Of a stretch of DNA of 64,000 nucleotides, positions 52,436-64,000 are shown piece after piece. The stretch covers positions 288,865 through 352,864 of the forward strand of contig WBMZ01014161.1 of assembly GCA_013400975.1 (NCBI GenBank). The letters run 5' to 3'. The notes below the pieces were generated by a model. It saw nothing but the letters and a program-made list of their open reading frames with translations. It made no database searches and was not told the origin of the DNA. The translations under genes were made by a program, and so were the position numbers. The stretch comes from Atrichornis clamosus (taxonomy: Eukaryota > Chordata > Aves > Passeriformes > Menuridae). The stretch's first letter is position 1. Each line of letters starts with the position of its first letter.

Positions 52436-55400
52436 GAGGACAGGGAGAATGATCAAGCAAACCCAAAACTTATGGTACATATGAACACTACAACCTCTTC
52501 CAAAGAGGAAGACTCAAAACCAACTAAAGTCTGAATTAGCAAGCAGAGGATACAGACCAACCATTTCACACGTGTGTTTGCATCAGTATTGAGAATGAAG
52601 AGTGCACTTCAGAACTGAGATTTGTGGCACAAGTGGGGTGGTCTCCACCTCTCTACAGCTGCAAGACACACTGACGTAAGTGTCACTACATGTTTTGTTG
52701 GTCTAAAAAGAAAAACATCAGTAGCAATCTCTGCAAGAAGCACAGAAGACAAGTGGCAGAGAGTTCTATATTCATGCACAGTAGTTTATCTAAATGCAAG
52801 GTTATCTGAACAAGAAAAGTAACATTCACTGCAAAATACTGCACAACAGTCAGGAATGTGACAGATCCATTGCTGCAATTACATTTAATCTTTCAAGCAA
52901 AATCTTTAGAAATATATTCCTGTTACAGGTCAAGATGACACTAAGAGAACTTAAATTTAATAGAACATAAATGTGGCCATATTAAGTTCAGACCTCACAC
53001 TGTGTACTTTCATTCTTAATATTAGATGAAGAGAAGGAAATATTGTCTTTGTAACATAACAGCTATTTAAAATTATAAATATTATCAAAGCATATTTTAA
53101 AAACACCAGGTAGATTTATACTGATAAATCATTTGGTGAAGTCTAGTTATGCCTGATATTTTGTAATGCACAGCAGTAACACAGGAACTACTACCAAACA
53201 GCCAGTCTCATTCTACCCTCTTATTCAAAAGATGAGTGGGGAAGCCCAAACAAAAACATGTGCATGAACATTTCTGATGTTCAGAAGGCAGCAAGGATGG
53301 CAGCAAAGATGACAGGCACTCGACTTTCCATTCTGTGTCTGCTAATGGCATGACCAGCTTCAGAAAAAGTCTTACTTCTTTTTATCTCTCTGCCCTTAAG
53401 AGATTCACAACTACTGCTGTGAACACAAAGTAACGCAAGAAACAATTCCTTTTTCCTGTCCACTGTTGTAAGGAAGGCTCAATGCTTTACTAATAAAGCA
53501 GAGTCACTCATTTACAAGCTTTAGAGTTAGGAATAACACAACTTCTCCACTCTAATTGTTTTCTACCTATACAGCACAGTAAATAATGCACAGATTTCCA
53601 GATAAGAGACCTGAGAATTCTATGTTCCAACACATGTTCAAAGCATTTTCCCATCATCTGGTTGTAGCATTTTCTTCTAAAGGAAGTGTATGTTCCCATT
53701 TGGACACGTGCTTCACCATCCCACTGTAGCAGCCTTCTAAAGGTTCCCAGGGGAAACATCTCCCTTTTGTTGGCAGAATGCCTCCCACAGCATCACTGGA
53801 TAACCAGTGGGGAAATCCAGTGCACCGTAAGAACACAAACACCAGTACAAGGTAACAATTAGATGGCAGAGCTGCACATACCAATAAAGTAAAGGAAGAA
53901 TATTAAATCAGTGATTTTGGAGATAATGCCATTCAGAGCCTAGGTCCTGGTGGACATAATCACAAGCAGTATATGTACAAAAAAAAAAATTGATGATCTA
54001 AGGCAGGAAGATTCTGGTAAAGTTGTTTAAAAATAAGTCATTCTAAATAGACAGAGATTCATCGTACAATGAAGACATTTTCAGTGAAAGTAATCCCTCT
54101 GACAACTCAAAAAAGAGATTCTTAATAATTGATGCCTTCAAGAGGACTTACTGAGCTAAAGCTATATATTAAACCCCAGGAGATGCAGAACAAGTGTTTT
54201 TACCACATTTTGTCTTACAACTAGGAAATAAAACTACAGATTCCAATGGGTTTAACTGCTTTCAATACTCAAATGTGGTGAAGAACTAAATATGACCTAA
54301 AATTTGTCAGAAGCTGTTTCTAACTATGTGTCTATCTGACCTACCACCAGTGATCGGTGAGACACAGACACAATATTGGAAATTCTCCTGAAAAATAACT
54401 GGGCACTTAATATAAATGGCAAGAAGTGCAAATTGTGATGGAAGATGTAGATTGAAGCAAACCAGCCTTCCCATCCAGCACTGCTTGAGTTCTGATAGTG
54501 ACAGGACAGAGCAGTTCAAAGGTCACTTTCACAGTTGATGTGGGTTTCCTTTAAGATGCCTGGAAAATGACTATGTTGACCACATCCACATTCTGAAATA
54601 CTTTTTTGAGAACTCCTAACGAAGCTTCAGCCAAAGGAACAGGAACTGACTCATTTGTACAGTACCCATCCACTGCACAGTCACACTCAGATGTGTGCCC
54701 GAGGTGCACGTGGGCAGGGATGAAGCAGGCAAAGTTCACGTGGTATTTGAGAGGCTCTAGTCTGGGATTTTGCACTGACACCAGTGCTCTGCATGAAGGT
54801 GTGTTCACACATATCTTTATCACTGCAGCCTGCCACTCACTGGCAGCCTCAGCTCTACTATTTCTGCTTCTGAACACAAATTTATGCACAGAAGTGAAGA
54901 CTGCAAGCTGAGTTCCAGACCGTGAGCTGTCCGCAGTATTTTATTATTTGCAACTCAAACTGGCCATGAACAGAGAGATAAATAAGCTGTCACGTTATTA
55001 CAGCCTGTGTGTATAGAGGGGAAAAAAACCCACTCAAACCAAGTGTACCTTTAAAAATGGACTTGGCTGTATATACTGTGTGTGAATCAACTCACTCCCA
55101 GTTATGTTTTACTGCAAGATAAAACAGTTCTGAAAGTGAAACTTGAGGGATCCAACAAATCATTCCAATATTTCCAACTCACTTGGCAGTCTTCAGCGCA
55201 TGGGAAAATAGAATGCAGTGAAGGAAGCTCTGTACAGGACATAACACTACCAAGTATCACCTTGCAGCTTTTAGCTATGTATAGACTTGCAGAAAACAGG
55301 CATCCCATTTAAAACTCTGCTTTCTACAAACTAGGTGTGCCACTAAGCCATTGTTTAAACCCACTGAAACTGCACTGAATCATTTCCCTGAATAGCATCA

Positions 55401-57359
55401 CAATGAAGTGGGTGTGTTGTTTTTAAATCAAGGTGTCTCCTAAGCAAGTCCTTTTAACAATTTCTGATTATCAGCACATCCCAGAAGCATAAGACACATC
55501 GCTGAAATTCCATAAAAATTGCACTTACAAGCATAAGATGCCAAAGAAGCAACTCTGCACCAGATAAATCAGGGAAAGTAAAGGTTGGATTCCAGGAAGG
55601 AAACAGCTTTAGTCTGAGTACAGAACTATGCTGCTCAGGACATCCATCAGAACCCTTCACTGCACCTACTTAACTGGGCTACTGAATGAAATCCTCTAAA
55701 AATAGGTTAACCTGGCATCCTAGAAATAGTTTTCCCCACGGGTTGGCTCTCCAGGCTATCACAAAGAAGCAATTTTATCTACAACATAAAAGTGTTTTGT
55801 TTGGGGTTCTTTTCCCTACTCCTTTTTCTCCTCCCCCTGCCAAAGGAATATTTGACTAAACTTCCTTGCCCATATCTAGGCACCTTTTAATTGATGTGTA
55901 CTATGTGGTATTGAATTGCACACTGCTCCTCCACAGAATTGCAGGCTTTTAACCTCAGCCAAGAAGAAAGAAAGTTCCAGTAGGCAAATTTATCAGGCAG
56001 CAAAAGTATTTTGGAAGTGCTCAAACCAAAGGAGTCATAGTCTCTGAAGTTACAAATTATTGAGGGGCATTCTGGCTACAACATTCACCTCTTCAGACAG
56101 AAACTCCTGGGGAAAACACAGCACTCAGCTTGCCAATAAAGCTTTTTTCCCCTCCCTCCCTACCAGATCAGGTAATCAAAGCAGATGAATCCTGTGCCTA
56201 ACAGGAGAGCAAGACATGCCATGGTACTTCATACTTAAAAGGCAATTAGAGATTTCTAATTCAAATATATTGCCACCTTCTGTACTCATTTTCTAGTATA
56301 TGATCCACGTATGTTTTCATGGGAACTTTTGTTATATAACAGTGCTACTAAAACACTTCATTTCCAAGAAAGAGACACTTAGATAGGATAAGAGTCATAA
56401 AAGCTTTCTTTCGTGGTGTAAGAAACAAGAGGCACATTTCAGTTTTTCTTACATAAAAGGTTCCTCCCACCTTGCTGCTATTGCTAACATGCTTGGTAGA
56501 AGACATCATCTTGCACATTCAGGGATGAGCCATTCCTCCCCATTGTTCAGCCTACTGAAAACAGCCGAACAAACCCAGCAGGGCAGTTGCAACCTAAAGC
56601 ATCATCCTGACATCAGTGTACTTTCACCAAGATTGTACATGGATTTCAGGAGCCTCGGAGGTTCATTCTTCCTACAGCCATAAACCAGTTGGGAAGAATT
56701 CACTTTGATTTTTTGAATGTGACGTGAGATTTTTGCTTTCTCCAGCTGCTATATTAAAGAAGGCTTTAGTGAGACCTGCCCGATGTTGCTCAATGAACAG
56801 TTTCTAAGCAGTTCCAGAGAGGCAGGTGATTGCCCAGGTGAAGTGGTGCCACTAGCGAGAGACAAGATCACACTACACCTGTTTGACAAAGGGCAGCATT
56901 TTTTTGTTCTGTATGTGAAGGAGGAGAGCTTGGGTATCATCAGTCATTTCAGCACCTCAGACATCTATCTGAGCATCACGAGGCAGAGCTGGACTCCTGG
57001 AGCCGGCAACAGTGGAGGAGACTGGACCACCACTAGCACTCAAGTGAACAACTCCTTTATGAGACACATAAATCACAGACAGCTTCCACCAAAAGATTGC
57101 CTGTGCTAGGCAGCAGAGTGGAAACAAAACAGTCACTCAACTTCCAGTTCCTCTCCCCAGCCACAAGGCACATCCTCCTGTCTGCCTGCACTAACAGTTG
57201 CTCCCAAGAGTTAACGACACTGCACTGCAGCTCAGTTTAGCTGGCACCTACTAAACGAAGGTCAAAAATCTTTTAAGGATGCTCAGAATCCCTTAAGCAA
57301 GGATCAGTTCCCTGATAAAGCAGCTTAATACCTTCACAGCCCATACTGTCATTTTTCCT
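52436..57359. other. Likely intronic stretch, nothing assigned
   Basis: No repeat or exon was recognised. The minus-strand frame at 54551-54889 (112 residues) reads somewhat protein-like but lacks convincing splice sites and any known motif. A plus-strand donor-like GAC|GTAAGTG occurs near 52675 without an obvious exon. Confidence 0.4.
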
Positions 57360-57770
57360 CTCCGAGAACATCGGAGTTTCTAACACCTCGCTCTCCTTGC
57401 GTCCTACTCGGGCTCTCCCTATCACAACTGCAAACACGATTATGCAACGTACGTGAGCGATACATTTCCTATAGTTTCCGGGAGAAAGAATAAACATTGG
57501 ATTTCATCCTCATTCCACAGCTGCTTGTGGGGAGGGAGGCCTCCCGTCCACTCCTTCCTCCCCTGCGGAATTTTGGAGGCGGCGTGGAGCTCTCCCAGCC
57601 AGGGCTGCGGCTCAGCCCCGGCCGCAGCGTGCCCCGTTCGGCTGCTGCCCACCAAGGCCAGGCACCTTCCCCGCGGCCCTGCACAGGACCAAACTCCTGC
57701 CTGCTCAGGGAGCTGGCACCCTGGAGGCTGGTTTTGCTGTTACAGGTAAATTGGAAGCGTCGATGACTGA
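57360..57770. promoter_or_regulatory. Second CpG-rich island, possible internal or antisense promoter
   Basis: CpG density rises sharply from about 57360 and peaks at 57540-57690 (for example CCCCGGCCGCAGCG and CCCCGCGGCCC), inside an otherwise AT-rich region. On the plus strand the island is followed by TTACAG|GTAAATTGG, with the exon edge at 57745, a good donor. On the minus strand only a weaker AAG|GTATTAAG is seen, near 57338. The block could be a promoter for a plus-strand transcript antisense to the predicted gene, an alternative minus-strand promoter, or a GC-rich relic. No conserved frame is visible. Confidence 0.4.
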
Positions 57771-57781
57771 TGATAACCTAA

Positions 57782-57795
57782 TTTTTTTTTTTTTT
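57782..57795. repeat. T14 homopolymer
   Basis: A run of 14 T lies directly right of the 57.4-57.8 kb CpG-rich block and about 36 bp downstream of the plus-strand donor-like site at 57745. With the plus-strand reading it would lie inside the first intron. Confidence 0.85.
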
Positions 57796-60700
57796 CTTCA
57801 TTCAATAGGGACTTTGTCAAGAGGAAATTTCTTTTGAGGGGCTTATTTACAAGCACAGTGCAAATTGATTACTACTTGCACACATAAAACATAGACAGTA
57901 TCCAGCAGAACACTTTTACCTTAATTTACTTATTGAGATGTCAGTGCTTTATCAAGCACCTAAAGAATATCCTCAAGCTTTAGATAAGACATATTAAACT
58001 GATTTTAAAAGAATTATGCACTGATAAGTGATACTACAAACATAACCATTAATAATGAATATTTACATATTCATGAATTCATCCAGAAGCTTAACTAAAG
58101 CCATAAGTCTGAAGAGTTAAATATTTGTTGGTGCTACATGAGGATCTCCTCCACTCAAAGGCTGTCATCTTACTAACTAGTGAACTTGGATAGAACTTGC
58201 AAGATTTGCCTGAAAGTTTACTCTTCCCACATGTTAAATGAATTAAGGAAATAGTTCAAAACCCACCAAATTTTCAATACTTTTAATTTCTGCAGATAAC
58301 TCCTGAAACAATCAGGATGGTCAAGTATTTTGTCTCATCAAATTCCTTTCACTGACAATTTGATAGAACACAAATTTCTCCTTTGGGTTTGCAGGTAGAT
58401 ACTGGCAAATACTTCCTGTTTTTATATAAAACCAAGAATGACATCACATGTTCATATTCACATGATATCTCTCATTCAAAGCATTCAAACCCCATTCAGT
58501 AGAGCACATCTCCAAATGCTGAACCTTCCTTATCACAATATCACACTTGTTAACTAATGCTGAAATGTAAAGTCAGATTACGTATAAACATTATAAAAGT
58601 CTGTTTTAGTCTTTTTTAGTATTGTTATTCAGGATTTTAATATCTGTTCCTCCCCAATATAAATTAAAAGGACAAAGCAAAATGGGCCCCTTAAATGCCC
58701 AACTACTCCAGATATTTCCAGTGATGATAGAGAAATCATTGCCAATAGAGATCATTTCACATGTATTGCCCAATCACACACTTGTTAGACAAGGGCAGAA
58801 AAAGATTTGTAAAATACAAATATTTAATTATTCACAAGTCATCCAGACCTGTGATGTTTTCCTTAAGGTGTGAACAGCTGGCTACAAAATTTAGACCAGA
58901 TGTTGCTCTTAAAATGAGCATTGATTTATAAACATGCTGTTTCACCATGACCAAGACAGCTACAAAACTGCACAGCACTAAGTGTCTATTTATAGGAGAT
59001 ATTTCTGATGGTGAAGAAAAGTGAAACATCTGGTTCAAGATGATTATGAAACAGATAAATCTCATCACATAATAACTACAGAGCAACTTTTCAAGAGCAC
59101 AAACTGATGTGCAAAAAGGAACCCAAAAGTCTGCAGAAAGGCACTCCCACACATATTAGGCAGTCTTACTGTAAAGATGGAGTTTAGAGTGATCATTAGA
59201 AGGCCAAAGTAAATTTTTTTCAAGATGTTGACTTTGATGTCTTATTATGCGGAGAATAACTCCAAATCTGCAGATTCACTGGGAGAGTTGCATCACTGCC
59301 TAAAGCAAGCACATATTGTTTTAACACGAGCAAGCAGTCACATATTCAAAATCAAGAGGGTTTTGTTCTCCCTCATCTACAAAAATCTTTGGAGACAGCC
59401 AGAAATTTCCAACATGGATGCACATATTAATAAGAGCTTGGCCTAGAAACTTATTTTACTTCTTGATGGTTGATATGTTCTAATGTTCACTCGTGCTCTA
59501 ATAGAGAAATAAAGTACATTTTAGTAGGGAAGAATCTGAACAGGGCTATACAAAAAGTAGCCAAGTATTTCCATTTGAGAAATATATTGCTTGCTCAGTG
59601 TTTCTAGGCAGTAATTCTGTCAGATCATTAGTTTCCCTGGTTCAATACCCCATTTTCTAATGCATAGTATGAGCTGTGCCAATATAGTATATTTTTTAAA
59701 AAAGAACAGCTACAGCTTCTTCTCTAAACATAGATGCTTACAACAGCTTTTCTGGCTGTTGTATACTACAGCCAAAGATGAAAGTTTTCACCTTTATAAA
59801 GAAATCAGACTCAAAAGAAGAATAATTTCTAGGAGATTGCAGATGATGTTCTCCTGTGAGTCACATCCAGTCCCACCTTTCCAAATCTCTACTTAGGCAA
59901 CAAGATGATATGATTTTTCGAGACATTATGGGGATATAATAATACACAAACACAAACTTGAAAAGGAGGTTTAAACTGTTCTTAGGCAAATAGTTGCAGT
60001 TCAACTTTATCATCAGGAGTAGTCAGATTCAGCAGCATCTGTATTGTTAGGCAAGCCTAGACAAGGCAAGCTTTTCTGCTGGAATTGCACAATATGCCCG
60101 TGTCAGTTATCTTTGAGAACAGGTCAGAAACACAGCCGTCAGGATTTGCTTGAAAACTGTCAGCCTAACCATTTGGGAAGCATGATGGTCCAGAGAATAT
60201 CCTATGTGCCAGATAATTCTTTGACTTTCACACCTCCTATTTGTAGGTCATCACTCCATCATCAACTTCAAAGCCACGCAGCAACTCTTTAAGGCTTCTT
60301 GAGTCAATTCATTCTTAAACTTTACGTCATCCATGTGAACCACAAAAGCAGGTTTTCTGTCCTGGGACTGTTGGAACTTTTAAGATACCACTATTTGTAC
60401 CGGTAAATCACTTACTTAAATCTCTACTGCTCATCAGCCTTTATGAGCAATACAAGATTTCCACAGAAATGAGTTGATGATGATGTTTTGGCATTATGAT
60501 CTGAAGCCAAAGATAAATCACATTTACCATGTGTGTAGGAGACAGGAGGATTTAGATATGCACTGCACCTCAGTCTGCCCATCCAGCAGTTCAAGTTTAA
60601 CTCTTTTTTTTTTTGGTGCTGGCTGAGGATTTTCACTTAGACATTTAAAGAATTATAAACAGCCTATCACAAGCCTATAAAAGTACTACGTCTCTTACAC

Positions 60701-60940
60701 ATGTATTTTGAAAGATGTTTCCTCTTTCCCACAAATCCCAAGGAAACAAGTAACAGCAGCTCAACTTTTCAGCTCTTCCTGTGACAAGGAATTTGTAAGA
60801 ACAAATCAAACATAGTAACCTGAGGACCCCCAATGAAAACTACTTCAATCATGTTATGCTGCATTTTTAACAGGTATAGATGAGAAAGAACTACCTGCAG
60901 CACTAAAATTACAGATGGGTGAACAAAATGTTTCTGTATT

Positions 60941-61006
60941 TGTATAGAACAGCTTCCACAGAGAAGAAATCAGTGTATAGAACAGCTTCCAAAGAAACCA
61001 GTTTTC
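60941..61006. repeat. Diverged direct repeat, 33-bp spacing
   Basis: TGTATAGAACAGCTTCCA occurs at 60941-60958 and 60974-60991. The following bases (GAAGAAATCAG against AAGAAACCAG) still align with small gaps. It looks like an older tandem duplication that has drifted. Confidence 0.85.
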
Positions 61007-63479
61007 AAACCTCAACGCAACAAGAATATAAAGGGGAAAAATATCTTATTGCTCAAAAAACTGCAGTGAAGATAAGTAAGCTTAAGGGCAACTCCTTCCT
61101 TTGCCATGTAGTAAATGCGATATATTGTCAGAGATTGGAAACAAGCCTCCTTGCCTATTAAAATCCTCCCCTAGGTTAAGACTAACTAAACGTGTAACAG
61201 CTAACCCAAAACCCAGTTCCCGGGCAGAGGAAAGAGTAACGTTCTAAGAGGTGGTGAACCATGGTGCTACGAAAAGCAATCCCGTACTTGGGAGAGTGCA
61301 CGTGTGCTATTCAGACACTGAAATGACCTATGGAATCCAACCAGTTCAAGATGCTACAGGGTGGGAGGGTATCCACCATGCACTTGGAGTTTCCACAGAT
61401 CACTGTAACCATTACAAGGATTTCTGATCTTTCTCACTCAAAAAATCCATTTAGTCGCAAAAAGTTATCAATATCCAGGAGGTCTGTGCGTGCAAGTGCT
61501 AAAGAGGAGAGGAGCGTGGCATGCACCAGCACATGGTCTACGAATATCAAAATTAAGGAGTCTGTGGAATTTGCTGCTATCTGACAATTCTGGGTGTCAC
61601 CACGAAGCACTGCTGTGTCACACACGTGCACACTGTCGTGCCACCCACACAGCCAAAATATTCTACAGAATCCCTCCGCTGCTGAAGTGCTACCAAACAA
61701 CTGAATAAATCAGGGACAGAAGTGAATAATCCCAGCCACATAACCCTTTCAGCATCTAAGCTGCCAGCTGACACAGACTACAACAGCCACCTCAAAATAA
61801 AGATAATTTTATGGATTTCTCTCTCATGTTTCTCATGTTTGCCCTCTCTATATGAGAAACAACACCACTTGCAATAATTAGTAAAAACTGTCATTATGAT
61901 ACACAACAAAATTTACTTATTGCAGTTAAAATTTCAGATCCCCCCCCAAGCATTTTGTGATTCCAGACGTTTTCTTTTTAAGGTAAGTATTTTCATTACA
62001 TATGCTCACAAAAATCAGACAGCAAAAGCTTACTAATAGAATGAGGGTAAAATGTGGTTTTGCATGAGATCATATACTACAAAACATAAGGGGTTTTTTT
62101 TAATGAATAAACTGGAACAGTCAACAGTATGACACAAACCAAAATACAAGTAACAGACATGATCTAAACAGAATTTGACTGGAACATGTTTATTTAATTC
62201 TCAAAATTTCAGTTTATGCTTAAATCAGTCAGCCTGCACCTCATACAAGTATTTCAAAACAGGTGAGTGAAAGCCAGTGGGAGGGGACTGATCATTTTAA
62301 TAATAGACTACAAATCGACTACAGTTAAAGTTTTTTCAAGCTCTGACAACTTAAACAGAGTAGTATGTGCTTTTTATTTTTGGGAGAGTGGGGGGAAGGG
62401 AGCAGGGGGACCTCTGGGAAGAATGCTAACCTTATGAATTCTTCCTCTGGAATTTTAATTGGTAAATCTATAAGTAAAAACGTACCCAGCTGCAGGGAGC
62501 TGCTCCCCAGCCCCACCACAATCACAGAACCTCAGAGCCGTGTGCTCAAGCCTGAAAACAGAACATTTCCCTCAGATGGAGCCCAGCCACACCTGACCTA
62601 AGAAGGAGACTCTGACAGCAGAAGTTGGATTACGTTCTTCCCGATTTGTGAAGCCAGACTGCCTCTGGAAGACTCGCTTATCTCAAAATCTATTCTTTTT
62701 ATTGCTTCTCTTATTAGACATTTCCTACTCGTTTTTGCAATAAATTTAGCTACACAACAACCTTGAGCTCTATTTTTATATAGAGCATTGTTCAAAGAGC
62801 TTCCGAAAATTGTATTAGGAAAGAGAGAAAGGCCTTTGAACAATTAAGACAAGCTTCATACCAGAAATGTAATCTCAACACTAGCTAGTTTCTTTTTTCC
62901 CTTTTTGGAAAAATCTTCACATGAGGATCTGAGACAGAAAAAAGCATGAGATTTAAAAATAAGAAACAGTGTTGCATGCATCAGAACTAGCAGAGAAGAG
63001 CGTACTCTGCATGACACCTTTTAACCTCTAACCAAAGATCTTTCCAAATGCATGTTGAAGAAGTTACAGCTCAAAAAGAAAGTAAAAATAAAGCTCACAA
63101 AGTCAACAGCGTATTTGAAACATAGGTTATGATTTCCACATAATAGATCTGCTCCTTACTTATTGACCAACACGCAAGGTCTACAATGTATTACAGGCAA
63201 TACTGCTTCCCATCTGACTTGCAGGCAGTTTTCAATGTAGCAATTAATGTACCATATTTAAATACAATTGAAAGAAACGTTTTTACACGCACTCACGCGG
63301 TAACTTGGTTTCTAGGACCACACTATATTCAGGAGTCTTGTAAAAGCCAACGTTCTGAATATTTATATCTATATTGATATATCACTATATTTCTGCCTTG
63401 AGGAGAATGATGCCTCTGAAGTACATTACTTTTTTTTTTTTCTAAACACTTAGAGGATATTAAGTAACAGGCACGTGGG

Positions 63480-64000
63480 AAGTTATATCTAGTTTTAACA
63501 CGCAGAACGCAAGCGATCTTGCTTAGCTCGTGGTTTAAAGTCACTCCAGTTTCCACACACGAAAAACAATGGCAAAGCAAACTTCCACAGCCTGCCACCC
63601 CAACCTCCCCCTTCGCCAGGACCCCGACCCCCGCACACCGGAGACCTTTCTTTCGCCCACTGCAATCCACACCTGAACGCCACGATCCAGCTTCCACCCC
63701 CCGGGACAGGAGAAAGGAGTTTCCCCTCGACAAGGAAGTCGCAGACACACGTGCTAGGGGGTACTTTTATCCAGACGGGGTTCCGAGAAACCTCTGAGGA
63801 AGTTCCCCCTCCGCGAGGGGAGGAGCGGGGGCGAAGGCAGAGCCCCCCGGTGCTCCCCACCCGCGCCCCACAGGTGCGCCCGCTCCCCGGCCCCGCGCCC
63901 AGCGGGAGCGCACGGGGCAGAGCGCGGCTCCGCGGGCCGGGCGCTCCCGCGGGGTCCGCTCCGCACTCACCCGAGCCGAGCGGCGCTTCCCGCTGACAGG
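63480..64000 (-). promoter_or_regulatory. CpG island at the 5' end of the minus-strand unit
   Basis: GC and CpG content climb from about 63480 and are very high from 63770 to the window end (for example CCCCGCGCCCAGCGGG). The island continues beyond the edge. A minus-strand splice donor at 63971 within it marks the gene side, so the promoter should lie to the right. The many overlapping Pro/Arg/Gly/Ser-rich frames on both strands are composition effects. Confidence 0.7.
63971..64000 (-). other. 3' end of a first exon with splice donor (partial)
   Basis: Minus-strand sequence reads GGCTCGG|GTGAGTGCGG, with the exon edge at 63971 and GTGAGT at 63965-63970, a close match to the donor consensus in a CpG island. 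Only about 30 nt of the exon lie in the window. Whether they are 5' UTR or coding cannot be told. Confidence 0.5.

Larger units (their letters stand above)
57771..63479. other. Likely first-intron stretch, AT-rich
   Basis: It contains T14 at 57782-57795 and a diverged direct repeat at 60941-61006. No exon, LTR or CR1 copy was recognised. The short frames here have no domain signature. Confidence 0.4.
41115..64000 (-). other. Predicted minus-strand transcription unit, unidentified and cut by the right edge
   Basis: Four signals agree in order and strand. There is a CpG island at the right end; a consensus donor at 63971; a strong acceptor at 42751 opening a long last exon; and an AATAAA with a downstream U/GU-rich element near 41.1 kb. 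By eye the plus strand here tends to be richer in A and C than in T and G, which fits minus-strand transcription, but I did not compute this over the region. The span is at least 23 kb and almost entirely intronic. No internal exon could be assigned with confidence and no protein recognised, so the gene is unnamed. The two ends may also belong to different genes. Confidence 0.45.

Noticed and set aside
54551..54889. 112-residue minus-strand frame containing a Cys-rich HTSECDCAVDGYC segment
   Set aside because: It looked like a possible exon of the predicted gene, but I found no convincing acceptor or donor at its edges and no family match.
63480..64000. Overlapping Pro/Arg/Gly-rich open frames on both strands
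   Set aside because: High GC content removes stop codons in all frames. The block is better explained as a CpG island with a first-exon donor.
1..64000. CRISPR arrays, tRNA or rRNA genes, bacterial operons
   Set aside because: No spaced direct-repeat array, cloverleaf-like block or ribosomal sequence was recognised. The repeats and splice signals are those of a vertebrate genome.

Overview
This window looks like nuclear DNA from a bird, most likely a songbird (passerine). The sequence shows a CR1 LINE 3' end with the antisense signature AATCATAGAATGG, at least one older CR1-type relic, and two solo retroviral LTRs with intact target-site duplications. One LTR closely resembles, from memory, a passerine-type LTR beginning TGTACTGGGTTTGCATGG. 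There is no dense coding sequence. None of the long open frames reads as a recognisable protein, and most are chance frames or run through repeats. I found no operon, CRISPR array, tRNA or rRNA.

The right half (about 41.1 to 64 kb) is best read as most of one minus-strand transcription unit. A CpG island fills the last 0.5 kb and ends in a good minus-strand splice donor at 63971, so the first exon continues past the right edge. A strong minus-strand acceptor at 42751 opens a candidate 3'-terminal exon of about 1.6 kb. That exon has a proximal AATAAA (42514-42519) and a distal AATAAA (41133-41138), the distal one followed by a U/GU-rich stretch. I could not name the gene. Between these ends lie a minus-strand solo LTR (51794-52435), a second small CpG-rich block near 57.4-57.8 kb with a plus-strand donor, and two weak internal exon candidates.

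The left and middle part (1 to 41 kb) is gene-poor. It holds CR1 relics (13.5, 18.5 and 39.6 kb), a CpG-rich patch with no visible gene (15.4 kb), a TAATTA-rich stretch (2.4 kb), a near-perfect 50-bp tandem duplication (17.3 kb) and a (CA)17 microsatellite. At 25.0-25.5 kb there is a long pyrimidine-rich satellite built from a strict 25-bp higher-order unit. About 0.2 kb further right lies a plus-strand solo LTR with a perfect 5-bp target-site duplication. One exon-like open segment (1027-1161, minus) has both splice signals and a length of exactly 45 codons.

I see no convincing undescribed system. The most informative items are the satellite, the two well-delimited solo LTRs, and the unnamed minus-strand gene frame whose ends can be placed.
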